From positions 61,875,501 through 61,939,500 of the forward strand of contig CM043702.1 in the NCBI GenBank assembly GCA_023935145.1: 64,000 nt of DNA, given 5' to 3'. Below, in pieces: positions 43,981-55,626 of the stretch (position 1 is the stretch's first letter; every line of letters begins with the position of its first letter). Position numbers and translations under genes: made by a program. The notes below the pieces were generated by a model that saw only the letters and a list, made by a program, of their open reading frames with translations, did not search any database and was not told the DNA's origin. The DNA comes from Bretschneidera sinensis (Eukaryota; Streptophyta; Magnoliopsida; Brassicales; Akaniaceae).

Positions 43981-45461
43981 AAGGAAGCATTGAGTCGAGC
44001 TGACGACAATAAACAAAGGTGTTGCTTGGGAGGCAACCCAAGGGGAGTTCATTTTTTTTTTCTCCTTATTTTTGCATTTATATTTTCATTATTTTTGCCT
44101 TTTCTTTTCATTCACCTTACATTGGGCACAATGTAAGTTTTAAGTGTGGGGGAGGAGATTTAGATTGCGTTTTAAATTTGTTTCTAAAAAAAAAAGCTTG
44201 TTTTTTGTTTTTGTGGTTTTCAACGATTTTTGGTTGTGTATGTCATGAGCAAGATTCAATTAAGCTTGAAAAATTTATAACATGATTGAATAAGTAATTT
44301 TCCAACTTAAAATTAATTTAGTCTAGTTATTTTCATTGAGAATGGTAGCGACTAAATTTAGTAGACAAAAACTGGTGAGATTTTGAGCCTTTAGACTGAT
44401 ACATCCATATCAGTCTCACTATTTTCTTTCATGTGAGATATTCTTCCATGGATTTATTTCTCTAGAACATGCCTTGATTTTCTTCGAGGTCATATTGACA
44501 CATGCATGCATGAACATGATTAAGGCCTTCTTTGTTATAACTTACATAAGCCAAATAGCCTACCTTGTAATTAATTTTTTCCCCATTATTGAACCCATTT
44601 AAGATTTATTAGTTTTTTTTCATCTATTGTGAACCCACGTTACAAGTTTTAAACCCGAAAAGCAATGCCTTTATCTAAGCCATAGGGCTAGTGGATCATT
44701 GTTTATCATTATGATATGTATGGGTGTGCAAGAAATAAGTGTGGGGGTGTCTGGATTCGTGAGTTCCATTGTTGATGTAATATTTTTAAAAAAAAAATAA
44801 AGGAAAGAAGTGGTGGAGGATTGTTTATATGTGATATATACAAAGGTAGAAGCTGTTGCGAAGGATTGTTCCCTGATGCAAACAAAAAGTGTTCCTTTGA
44901 ACAATCTCTTTTTCAATACAAGAGTTTTACCTGGTTTAAATGCTTTAAAGCCAAATCGAAGAAGTTGCTGAATGGAGTGATTGGTTTTACATGTCTTATA
45001 TATTCAAGCTTGAGTTGATTCATTTTTGCTCCACTAGTTTCGATGGCTTTTGAGCTACATTCCCAAATATTTCCCAGCTTGATCCTTAATCCTGTTACAA
45101 CCCTTGAAAAGTTCTTATGATTCATGTTATACATGTGATCCCAGTGGTGGAGAATGAGAAGATATGTAAGCCTATGGTAGATCATTTCCATTGGAATAAA
45201 TTTGAACGAAACACATACCCTTCAAACACATGAGAGTCGAGTGTTTATTTCTGTGAGGGTCTACATATTTGGTTTACTCAATCTTCAAGTGAAAATGCTT
45301 ATTAAGTAATTGTAAGTTGTTTAAGAATGTTTGTTCATGATATGTTATGAGTTTTGAAGAGCTTGGTTGTTCTTTGTTGATGGTGTTACAATCTTGGTGT
45401 TTTTGGGAAAGAGAATTTGAGTTTTGCCCGAAGACGAGCAAAAGTTAAGTGTGGGGGAATT
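43981..45461 (+). other. Element D 3' noncoding region
   Basis: No clear coding signal; I see no env-like frame. Starts with the usual Athila post-pol block GCTTGGGAGGCAACCCAAG (44017-44040), has a G-run motif with GGGCACAATGT (44121-44156), then A/T-rich sequence. It ends with GACGAGCAAAAGTTAAG and the polypurine tract GTGTGGGGGAA (45450-45460). Confidence 0.75.
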
Positions 45462-46907
45462 TGATGTGAATACAAAATGTTATATTTTTCTCCCTTAATG
45501 TTTAGTTTTTTTATAATCATTTGGTGCCTAAATATATTCATTGTTCTTATATTTTGATTTAGGATGCAAATGGAGGTGTTAAGTGCAAAACGAAACTAAT
45601 TAGGCGATTTTGGACAGTTTTGACATTGCTTCGTAATCTGGGCATAACTCTCTCATCCAAGCTCTGATTAAGATTATTCAGATCCTACGAAATGCCAAGA
45701 AAAAGTTCTATAACTTTCATGTTTTGAGTTTTGAGAGATACTGGCTACATCAAGGTCGAAATCGGGCTTGGCGTTGCTGCACCTGCACTGTTGACATTCT
45801 AGAACCTCCCTTAGTCTACAATTCTAATACGTTGATTTGAGGCGGTTTATTTTCAGAAGTTTCTAGATCTGGTGCATGAAAATTCATGCTGAAAACACCA
45901 GTTTCCTAGTTATATTAGGACTTTATTTTATTTTTAATATTTTCCTTAAATTAGTCAGATTTGGATATTGCTATTTTAGGATAATATTTAGAATATTTTT
46001 AGGAAACCTTGTAAGTTTCCAATACTGAAAATAACGTGTACAAGAAGGGAGAAATCATCAGACTTCAGGGATGCCTCTCTCTCCCCTCTTCTCTAACTCT
46101 CTTTCAAGTTTTCATCATGGCCTTGCATGGCTAAACTTTTATAATTGATCGAAGGAAACGGAAGTCTCGAAATCAATAAAATTGTGAAACTTAAATTATT
46201 TTTATTGTTCAATTTATACTTTAAGTATCGGATGTTCTTCTGTGCCTCCTATTTTTATGATTGTCTCGTTTAATTACTAGGAGGCTTACTAGTTTATTAT
46301 TCATTGCAATCTACTGCTAGGTTAGATATCAAATCTGTAACTGTTTGATCCCTTTAATTTGTGAAGCAACTAAGATTTAATGATTTGCTGCGTCAGAAAT
46401 TATTAAATCTTAGGCAGAACGCTCAACTAAATTAAATGCAACCGCTTGTGCTTGTGTTATTTAGCTTCATTGATCTCTCTAATTCTTAAGGCTGCTACTA
46501 AATTAAACCTTTAACACTTGTCTTGGGTTATTTAGTAGTTAGGGTTAATTAGATAACTTGTTTTCTAATTAATTGTGACTAAGGAGAGATAGGAAAATAA
46601 TTCCAACGTTGAATATTCAAAGTGTGAATTGACATATACTTGCATCGATGATCAGTTGTAAAATTTCGATGGTGGATGTTGACTTAGAACAAGGTTTGTT
46701 CTTTTGATTGATTTTGATACTTCAATTTGAATTGTTCATTAGTTGTTTTTCTTAAACTTGTTTTCGTTATACTCAAATCCCCCCATCCTTGTTCACGTAG
46801 CATAAAACTAGGCTAGATACTCTCCGTGGGAACGATTTTTACTCACACTACTACATGTATTTTTAGGAGTATAGGTTTTATTTTTGGTTGCCTGTGACAA
46901 CACACCA
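45462..46907 (+). mobile_element. Element D 3' LTR
   Basis: A complete 1446-base LTR, TGATGTGAATACAAAATG to ACACACCA, followed by TSD TCTAC (46908-46912). Matches 8444-9673 plus reversed 18535-18774. Confidence 0.92.
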
Positions 46908-47640
46908 TCTACCCAACTAGTGAAACCTATCTCATGATAAGATGACTAGATCTCCATTTAGTGGACAAGGAGAAGGAGACACTAATGTATTAGGGCTAAT
47001 ACACATTGATGTGTATAGGCCTTAACATTTTATACTAGAGAACGTTACTCCTACTTCATTACCTTTACTGATGATAACTAAAGGTATGGGTATATGTACT
47101 TAGTGAAGTACAAATCTAAATCATTTGAAAAGTTCAAAGAATTCAGAAGAGAAGTTGAAAAGCAAATTGGTAAAGGTATTAAAGCTCTTTGACATGATCA
47201 AAGAGGCAAATACTTGTTTAATGATTCTCTTAATTATCTCAAAGAGAATAAGATTCTCTATTAGTGAACTCCTCTTGGAACAGTATCCCATTAGATATGG
47301 TATGATCCGTGATGAGCTACACTGATCTTCCTATATCTTTTTAGGGGTATATTGTCCTAACCTCTATATACTTATTGAACAAAGTTCCCTCAAAGGTAGT
47401 ACTTAAAACACCATAAGAGATATGGAATGGGAGGAAACCCAATCTTAAACACATTAAGATATGGTGTTGTCCTGCTTATGTAAAGAAATTGCATACAAAG
47501 AAGATGAAAACTAGGTCTGACAAATGTAGGTTTATGGGATATCCTAAAGAAAGTTTAGGACATTATTTTTATCATCCTAAGGAAAAAAAGGTGTTTGTTT
47601 CCAAGAATGCTACCTTTCTAAAAAAAAAATAGTTTACACT
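46908..47640 (+). pseudogene. Copia element G, right part: integrase
   Basis: Continuation of G after element D. The sequence reads through the GAG-pre-integrase end and into the integrase core in shifting frames: LDLHLVDKEKE-type start, LGLIHIDVYRP (first Asp), then about 47125-47200 (KSSKNSEEKLKSKLVKVLK) and, near 47330-47630, CPNLYILIEQSSLKG, followed by KKVFVSKNATFLKK in another frame. All are standard Ty1/copia integrase landmarks. Many stops. No RT follows; at about 47640 the sequence changes to element H. Confidence 0.75.
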
Positions 47641-47648
47641 ATAAGCAA

Positions 47649-48159
47649 TGTTAAAACTTAATTCCGAAAAGTTGCCAGAACACATGAAACCCAAAATGAA
47701 TTTCATGTATGATACATTAGCTAGAGAAGGGAGGCAAAAAAAGGAAGCCCATAAGCTTAGCTCCAACAGTTCAAAGGTAACAGGATTAGGTCTGAAAGTT
47801 GTACTAGTAAGCAGTTCAGTAAATCCTATAATTCTTAAAAGGTCTCTAAGACTAAAGCAGTTGTACAGGTGACTTAAAGACCTTAGGAAAAGGTATAAAA
47901 CAAGAGCAAGCAAGAGAATCCAAAAGAACAAGTTAGTTAGCAAAACAATTAGCTCTTTAACAGAAAGTAGTTACAAACAGTTACCTTAGTTGTCCATCCT
48001 TGTAATCGGAGTTGTAAAAATAAACTACACACTCATGTACATCATTCAAGTAATAAGAATTAAATATATTCTTCTCTAAAAGCTTTGTTTTTCTATTCTA
48101 CCTCTCTAGAATCCAGGTTATGATTTAAACTTATCAAGATCTTGATACATCTTCTATCA
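47649..48159 (+). mobile_element. Possible element H 5' LTR
   Basis: Candidate LTR of about 510 bases, TGTTAAAACTT to TCTTCTATCA, followed by TTGGTGCTTCTATTGAAC, which resembles a gypsy PBS region. It precedes H gag and contains TTGTAATCGGAGTTG with A/T-rich promoter-like sequence. The sister LTR is outside the window, so limits rest on position alone. Confidence 0.4.
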
Positions 48160-49330
48160 ATTGGTGCTTCTATTGAACTCATTTCTCAATACCCTTTCTC
48201 ATTTCATCTCCCTCACCAGTAACTTCTTTCCAATTATTTCTCACAATTCATTTTGAAGATTATACAATGGCTAAAGGTACTCATTTTGTGAAGATTGAAG
48301 AGCAAATTAAATTAATGCAGCAACTACAAATTGCCCTTTCATTAGAGACCAGTTCTGTTAAGAAGACTATAAAGAGTACAGAAGAAAAACTTGCATATAT
48401 CGAATCCCTTATTGTTTAGTTACAAACTTCTCTCAAAACTTTTGAGATGAGTTTTAGAGTGGAACACAAAAAAAGCAACAACCACAAAAAAAAATCCATG
48501 GAACTGCAAGAGGGAACACACACACAACAGCTTTAAGGACCTAGGATCATGAAACTTAATATGCCAAGATTTGATGGAATGAGTCCTGTGGGTTGGACAT
48601 TCAAAGCAGAACAACTCTTTAACTACCATGGCACTCCTGATGATTAAAGGCTTCTTATTTCATCATTTTGTATGAATGGCCCTGGTAATGCATCAAAGAG
48701 AGGTTTGGACCCTCAACCTATAAAGATTACAAAGTAGCACTTGCCAAGATACAACAAACAAGCACTTTTGCAGAATATCAAGAAAGATTTGAGTTCTTGT
48801 CCAATAAGGTAATTGGCCTTCTTCAATAATTCTTGATTACTTTCATCATTTCTAGTCTAAAACTTAAGATAAAAAGAGAGTTATTAGTAGCTCAACCTCA
48901 TTATGTTCTTCAACCCATGTCTTTGGCTAAACTACATGAAGAAAAGTATATGGACTTCAAGAGGACCTGGAGACCTCACAGGCAAAAACCTACCATCACT
49001 ACTAGTTTGTTGCCTACACCAAATTCCACATCCCTAAAACAACCACCTGCTCAATCATCCCATCAATTACCTATCAAGAATCTTTCAGCTGTTGAACTAA
49101 AGATAGGGAGAGAAAGGGTTTCTGCTATAATTGTGGTGAAAGATTTGTTACAAGACATAGCTGTAAAGAAAAGTTTTTCCTAATGGTGACACAAGAAACC
49201 AAGGAAGATATAATGGAACCAGAAATGGAGTAGGAAGTTGGTCTAAAGATGAAACTCTTATGCTTGAGATTAGCCATCAAGCATTGGCTGGTTAAGAGAA
49301 TCCTAGAACTATAAGGATAACTAGCTAATT
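48160..49330 (+). pseudogene. Element H gag (Ty3/gypsy, chromovirus-like)
   Basis: Plus-strand gag, badly decayed. It starts at 48267 (MAKGTHFVKIEEQIKLMQQL), followed by a coiled N-terminus with a stop at 48418. The capsid region is at 48545-48720 (KLNMPRFDGMSPVGWTFKAEQLFNYHGTPDD, then ISSFCMNGPGNA). The 3' part at 48833-49183 includes KPTITTSLLPTPNS and a Cys-poor knuckle region (CYNCGE-type sequence in another frame near 49125). The arrangement 'FDG-x-P-x-x-W-x-F-K-A-E-x-x-F' is usual in gag of non-Athila Ty3/gypsy elements of plants. Confidence 0.72.
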
Positions 49331-50872
49331 GGGAAACCATATAGCGAGTGTGCTCATTGATAATGGGAGCACTTATAACTTTGTCTAATTTCCAGTAACA
49401 AGAAAATTGGGATGGACTATCTTTTCCTACAAACCGTTTCAAGATAGAATTGGTAATGGAGAAAAATTGCAGTTCACCAAAAAATGTGAGGGTGTCTCAC
49501 TGTACTTATAATATCATATTTTCTCCTTGAATCTATTTGTACTACCAATTGAGGGCTCTGATGTAGTGATGGGAATACAATGGTTGGGATTGATGGGTCT
49601 AGTGTTAACTGATTACAAGAAGTTAACTATGTATTTCAAATGGCAAGGTGTCAATATTCATTTGCAAGGAGAATGCCATGGAGATCCTCAACCAATAAAT
49701 CTAGAAGGCTTACAGAAGTTAGCTACTTCAGAAAACATCGGATCCTATTTTCATCTCCAAGGTGTCCCTAACAGTCCAGAAACAAAAGATATCCTATAGG
49801 AGATTTTAATACCCCTGCCAATGTTAAACCTTATAGATTTATGTAATTTCAAAAACAAGAAATTGAAAAACTTGTTCAAGAATTGTCACAAAATGGATCA
49901 TTAATACAAGCCACAGTCCATTCTCATATCGTTTCCTTTCAGTCAAGAAAAAAGATGGATCATGTAGATTTTTCATAGACTATAGAACACTGAATTTTGT
50001 AACTGTAAAAGACAGATTACCAATCACTATTGCTGATGAACTGTTAGATGAGTTATAAGGTGCCAAGCCCTTTTCAAAATTAGACCTTACATCAAGCTAC
50101 CATCTGATCAGAATGCATGTTGATAACATACCAAAAACTGCCTTCAGAACACATGAAGGTCACTATAAATTTTTGGTAATGACTTTTGGTCTAACGAATG
50201 CCCCCTCAACTTTTTAAGCTGCAATGAACTCTATTTTTAAGAAATATCTCATGAAGTTTGTGATAGTGTTTTTTGATGATATCTTGGTATAAAACAACAC
50301 ACTTTTTGATCACTTGCTTCATTTACATATAGTCTTCCAATGCTTGAAATCTAATCAGTTGCTTGCTAAGCTTAAGAAATCCATCTTTACTGAGATAACT
50401 ATTGATTACTTAGGGCACATTGTTGCTAAAAGAGGAGTACAACCTGATCCTCACAAAATCAGTGCCATTAAAACATAGCCAGTGCCCACAAGCGATTGAG
50501 AAGTTTTCTAGAACTCATTGGATGTTATAGAAAATTTGTTAAGGGTTATGTTCACATTACTTCTCCTTTAACTAATTTACTTAAGAAGGATGTTTTTCAA
50601 TGGAGTATGGAGGCTCAATAGTCTTTCGATACTTTGAAGGCAGTATTAACTATTTTCCCTGTTCTCACCTTGCCAAACTTTGAATTGGACTTCATGATAG
50701 AGAATGATGCCTCTAATTGGGGTGTAGAAGTAGTATTGATGCAGCAAGGGCACCCACTAACTTTGTACAGCAAGAAAATAAGTCCTAATATGACAACAAC
50801 TTTTGCTTATATCAAGGAGTTATATGCTATTACACAAGCTATCAAGAAATGAAATCAATACATATTGGGAAG
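49331..50872 (+). pseudogene. Element H protease, RT and start of RNase H
   Basis: Protease at 49350-49790: VLIDNGSTYNF at 49352-49372 (D-S-G-S-T changed to D-N-G-S-T) and MGIQWLGLMG. RT at 49800-50480: KKDGSCRFFIDYRTLN (49945-49995), [25 protein letters not shown], and an intact active site VFFDDILV at about 50265-50290. RNase H starts at 50634 (FELDFMIENDASNWGVEVVLMQQGHP) and stops at 50872, in the strand ILGK. Element C is inserted there and the reading resumes at 60289 (KKFIMHTNH). Several stops (e.g. 49799, 50056) and shifts. Confidence 0.82.
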
Positions 50873-52172
50873 TGATTACGCCCAAAACATAACGCGGTAG
50901 TTGTAGTATAGTTTTGGGGTGTCAATTCCACAAGGAAACAAGTTAATTACAAAAGAAGGTGTAAACCTCAACACAAACGATAAAAGATTAAATGAATCTG
51001 AGTTTGTTTGAGAAAAAGGGTAATTGTGCGAATAGGTTTGGAAATATAATTAAGAATGACAAGGTTTCGAAAATCCTCCATAGGCTCGTTGCTCTAATCC
51101 TAACTTGATTCAGTTGTTTTTTTATCTCGATTGCTAGTTTCACGTCCCAAACAGGCAATCGGCATATATTCAATTAAAGCGCAATTATAAATCCTAATGT
51201 AATTGTTATGAATTATTCTCTACTTTTAAGCACACATGACCCAACTTATAAATTATCAAAAGACGACGATATATCTAACGACAATACCACAGAAATGGAC
51301 AAATCTATAAAAGAGATCTACCGGACTCAATCACACCCAAGCAGGTACACATAAGAAAAGCATGACTGAACTTATATGGAAAAGAAGCATGCAATCACCG
51401 GAGTTATAATAAATCTACTAATTAAATTAAGAATAAAACATAACAATGTTTAACGAAAATAATATCCAACTACAACTGAACCAAATAAAGGAAAATAAGA
51501 ACAACTACACCTAGGGATTCATCCCTTCGCCTTGCTTGGAGATTAGCTGGCCATAGAGCTTATGCCTCCTTGAGTTACCTCCAGCCTCTCAACGATCATC
51601 CTCAGCTTGCCCTCCAAATTTTATACTTCGGATTCCTCTTAGAGACCCTCTAGATTTACTCCAAAAGGCCCTCTAGAGTCACTCTCTAATGATCTCAGAA
51701 GACGATCTTAGAAGAGCTCCGATTGGTTGATGATTTCAGCTGAGTAGAGTGGGTCTTTATATAGGCAAACTCCCGGAATGCTATGTGTTATCTAGCCGAT
51801 GTGGGATACTGTCCGGGTGCGCTCGATCGCAGCCCGAGTGCGATCGATCACAAATACGCTCGATCGCGGCTTGTGCACTCGATCGCATATGCGCTGCAGA
51901 GTACCTTGCTCGATGTGGGATGCGCACTCGATCGCAATTCAGGTAGCAGTCCATCTTGTCCTTCCAGAAGCATAGGATCTTGGTCTTTTAAGCAACGATC
52001 GCTTCTTTTTCTCTTTTATACTTAAAGTACCTGAAAATTACACTGAAATAAATCAGTAGTCCAATAATATTACTTTAGAGTTATTAACATATAAAAGCAC
52101 AATAAAGACCGAGATCAATCCTAAAATACTAACAATTAACCACTGTTGAGAGGCATTTTATGACTCTCATCA
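50873..52172 (-). mobile_element. Element C 3' LTR
   Basis: 1300 bases, minus strand TGATGAGAGTCAT to GGGCGTAATCA. The ends and much of the U5-like part match family A, but the U3 core is different and carries CGATCG units. TATA box CCTATATAAAG at 51755-51765 on the minus strand. Confidence 0.92.
51815..51945 (-). repeat. CGATCG-core repeat tract in element C 3' LTR
   Basis: Five CGATCG cores in units like GTGCGATCGATC, ACGCTCGATCGCGG and GCACTCGATCGCA, 50 to 190 bases upstream of the TATA box. CpG sites are much better kept than in family B tracts. Open frames on both strands over it are artefacts. Confidence 0.85.
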
Positions 52173-53802
52173 CAACCCCCAACTAGCTTATTGCTAGTCC
52201 CTAGCAGTTCAAGCGAAACTAAGAGATGAATTCTATGGTGGGAATCAAAGTAAATGAAAAGCAATATTAGTGTTAACCAAGAGTAATTCACATTTTGTCT
52301 CAAAATTTGCACATAACACACGGCACAAAGAATCATTAAATTTCAACCAAATCCAAAAGTAATTCAAATATCAATCTTAAAATCGTTATTGACTCTTAAC
52401 ATCCATCTTACCACAATCCATTAATCCAAACATCCGGATGATTTTATGCATAACATTCATGAATACAAATCTTGGTCTTTAAAAACATAATAAATAGTGT
52501 GACGTCAATCACAAAAACAAGCTCCATATGCTTACATTTCAAACCACTCTCCACTATTGTAGAAAAGTCACACTACATTGGATCAATAGGTCTTTAATAA
52601 GCTTGTAACGTTAGGATAAGGTAAATGTTAAGAAGAAATAGGAAGGATTCAACAAGTAAAAGAACTTAATCTCTTAGTTTTGAACACAACTCTTTAAGCA
52701 CTGGATAACTTTACTTCAACACCCAACTCTTTCAACATTTTTTTATAAGAGTATATCTCTCAATAAATCACCACTTTTCTTTTCTATACTTCTTTCTTTG
52801 CCATAATTCACTTCTCTTTTTTTTTTCTTTTCTTTTCCACAACCCCAACTTATCTCCTTTAATGTACTTGGGTTGCGGTAGTGACATTTTTTAATATTTC
52901 CACCCTTTACTCCTTTTAAGTGCTTCTCACAACATGTGTATAACTAAGTTCTTTTAAAAGAAAGGTAAGGATAAAATATTTTTAGACTCATAAAGGTAAG
53001 TAAATTAGCTATTGAAAGAAACAAGGCTCAAATTCTTTTTCAAGAAAAAGGCTCAAATAGGTGACTAGTGATAAATATAGCAATTATAGGGTTGAAAGGC
53101 TCAAGCGGTTCAAAAATGGCCTATATCATATCCTAAGTAATGTGCATTCTAGGAATTCGCCTCAAGTGGTTATCAAGTAAGTTCTAGAACTTGTCGAGAC
53201 TGCAAAAATATTCATAAAATAATAACACATAAAACTTTTCTAAATGTCTAAGACTAATCATACAATCTTACCACAAACTAGAGTCTCAAACCAGATCAAG
53301 ATTGATACTTAAATTAATTTTAAACCGAAGCAAGATTTAACTACTTCTGAATGCTATATGCTATCTAAATTAAGTTTATATCATTGACATGTAAATTGAC
53401 TCTAAGGCTAACACCAAACATGCTAAAAACAAACAAAAATGACACCAAGCAGTTTAACAGTTCAATGGTATGGTATGCAATAAGAAATGTGTTTCCTCCA
53501 CCCCCAACTGAAGATAAACATTGTCCTCAATGTAAAAGCAAAAATTAAGGAAACTCTCTTTTTAACCAAAGGTGTATGGAGCTAAAAATCATGCACGACC
53601 AATTGAACCTCATGCTTAACTTCTTGTTGAAAGTCCGATCTACAACATAGAACAAACAAAAAAGAAAACAACTGCGGTGTACCATCGTGTGTTAGCACAC
53701 TAAAAATTTAAAATGGACTCAATAATAAAATAAAATAAAATAAAAACGAAACAAACAAAACAAAAGAAAGAAAAATAAAAGTAAATACATACCTGTGTTG
53801 TG
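52173..53802 (-). other. Element C 3' noncoding region and polypurine tract
   Basis: Begins (minus strand) after the pol stop at about 53805. It holds the G-run motif with GAGGACAATG (53496-53532), and long stretches similar to the family A 3' region. It ends in GGGACTAGCAATAAGCTAG and polypurine tract TTGGGGGTTG (52173-52184). Confidence 0.82.
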
Positions 53803-53805
53803 TGG

Positions 53806-54842
53806 TCAAGATGCGTAGACCGGATCCAAAAGCGGAATGTCTTCCACTTCTGAATCTTGTCTATCGACTAAGATCTTAAGTCGTTGACCATTGACTTTGA
53901 AAATTCGACCATCCCTAGTATCTTCAATTTCTACCGCCCCATTTTCAAAAACAGTTTTCACTACAAAAGGGCCGGTCCACCTCAACCGAAGTTTTCTAGG
54001 ATGCTTATAGAGTCTAGATTTGTATAAGAACACCCGATCATTAGGTTTAAACGTTTTTCTCAAAATATTTTTATCACAGAATATTTTCATTTTAGACTTA
54101 TAGATTCTAGAGCTCTAATAAGCATCGTTTCTTAATTCCTCCAACTCGATTAATTGATATTTCCGAAGCTTACCTGCTTCTCCTATGTCAAAATTAAAAG
54201 ATTTGATTGCCCAATATGCTCGATGCTCGAGCTCTACAGGTAAGTGGCAAGGCTTTCCATAAACAAGCTGAAAAGGTGACATACCTAAGGGAGTTTTAAA
54301 AGTTGTACGGTAGGCCCAAAGCGCATCAATTAGTCTCAAAGACTAATCCTTGCGATCCGGGTTAACCGTTTTTTCTAGAATTTGTTTAATCTCCCTATTA
54401 GCAAGCTCTACTGGCCCACTAGTCTGAGGATGATAAGCAATAGAAATTTTATGTAAGACCCTGTATTTTCGCATCAAAGCTTCAAAAGAACGGTTGCAAA
54501 ATGTGTACCTTGATCACTAATTATAGCACGTGGTATACCAAATCGAGATAACACATTTTCCTTAAGAAATTTAATGACCGTTCTATTATCATTGCTTCGG
54601 CAAGCTGCCACCTCTACCCACTTAGACACATAATCTATTGCCACAATGATATATAGGTATCCAAAAGAAGGAGGAAAGGGTCCCATAAAATCGATGCCCC
54701 AACAATCAAAGATTTCAATTATTAAAATAGGGTTTAAGGGCATCATATTTCGATAAGACACAGCTCCTAACTTTTGACACCTTTTGCATGAGCGACAGTA
54801 GGTGTTTGCATCCTTAAACAAAGGTAGGCCAATAAAATCCAC
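53806..54842 (-). pseudogene. Element C integrase
   Basis: Minus strand. Zinc-region Cys pair YCRSCKRCQKLG, then the core in 54474-54842: DCWGIDFMGPFPPSFGYLYI with first Asp, and AIISDQGTHFA with second Asp. After a shift the Glu lies in PVELANREIKQ near 54400. [15 protein letters not shown] follows (54115-54339), then the C-terminal domain at 53806-54090 (RWTGPFVVKTVFENGAVEI, FKVNGQRLK). Breaks at about 54473, 54340 and 54100 (stop after SRIY). All three catalytic residues are present, so damage is limited to stops and shifts. Confidence 0.9.
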
Positions 54843-55624
54843 ACTGCAAAATTTTTGCAGCGGTTTTTTTCATTGAAAAGTGGCCTCCACAAGGTAGGGA
54901 ATGACAAAATTCTAAGACACGTGTAATCTCTTCATTAGGGATGCAACGCCTTAGAATTTGGTCCGGGAAGTACTTAAAAAGATAGGGGTCATCCCAATAA
55001 AACTTACATACCTCATATAAAAATTTCCTCTTGTCTTGAGCGCTCCAATCCATAGGTATCTCACTTGTAACCAAGTAATTCACAATGTGAGCAAACCATG
55101 GTAAGGCAGTAACAGCAAGTAAATGCTCAACGGGAAAGTCATCTTTGATTGGCATGTTATCAAACATGTCCTCAAATGTGAGCCTTGAAAGATGGTCAGC
55201 TATTGCATTCTCTACTCTTTTCTTGTCTTTGATGGTGATGTCGAATTCTTGTAGGAGTAAGATCCATCGGATTAGGCGTGCCTTAGCATCCTTCTTTGTA
55301 AGAAGGTACTTAAGGGCTGCATGATCTGTAAAAATAAGGATAGGAGAACCAATTAAATATGCATGAATTTTATCCAAAGCAAATACTGCAGCTAGTAATT
55401 CTTTTTCAGTTGTGGAGTAATTCATTTGAGCACTATTTAAAGTCTTACTAGCATAGTAAATTACAAATGGTTTTCCCTCTCTTTGCTGTCCAAAAACAGC
55501 ACCTACAGCGTAGTCACTAGCATCACACATGATTTCAAAGGGTAAATTCCAATCAGGTGACTGCATTATAGGTGCTGAAGTAAGCTTGCCAGTCAGTATT
55601 TTAAAGGCCTCTTGACAAGCTGGA
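54814..55624 (-). pseudogene. Element C RNase H and integrase zinc region
   Basis: Open minus-strand frame of 250 codons. RNase H: LPFEIMCDASDYAVGAVFGQ, YYASKTLNSAQMNYSTTEKE, FTDHAALKYLLTKKDAKA and ADHLSRLTFED. Then the HH part of the integrase zinc finger (CHSLPCGGHFSMKKTAAKI, FYWPTF). RNase H removes the RNA strand after copying. Upstream a single TAG (55624-55626) separates it from RT; downstream a frameshift or TAA occurs near 54840. Confidence 0.9.
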
Positions 55625-55626
55625 GT

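Larger units (their letters stand above)
8444..46907 (+). mobile_element. Athila-like element D with nested insertions and an internal inversion
   Basis: The outer boundaries of D are TG at 8444 and CA at 46907, both flanked by TSD TCTAC (8439-8443, 46908-46912) in copia element G. D's own sequence is split into: 5' LTR left part 8444-9673 (plus), 5' LTR right part, PBS, gag, protease, RT and RNase H at 14057-18779 (now minus), and integrase, 3' region and 3' LTR at 42809-46907 (plus). Summed, D is about 10.0 kb, with a reconstituted 5' LTR of 1470 bases against 1446 for the 3' LTR. All remaining sequence inside belongs to later insertions (families A, B and copia E). Confidence 0.85.

Noticed and set aside
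44019..45461. An env-like gene in the D 3' region, as in some Athila elements
   Set aside because: Only short frames, no signal peptide or membrane pattern that repeats in C; the region has the noncoding landmarks instead.
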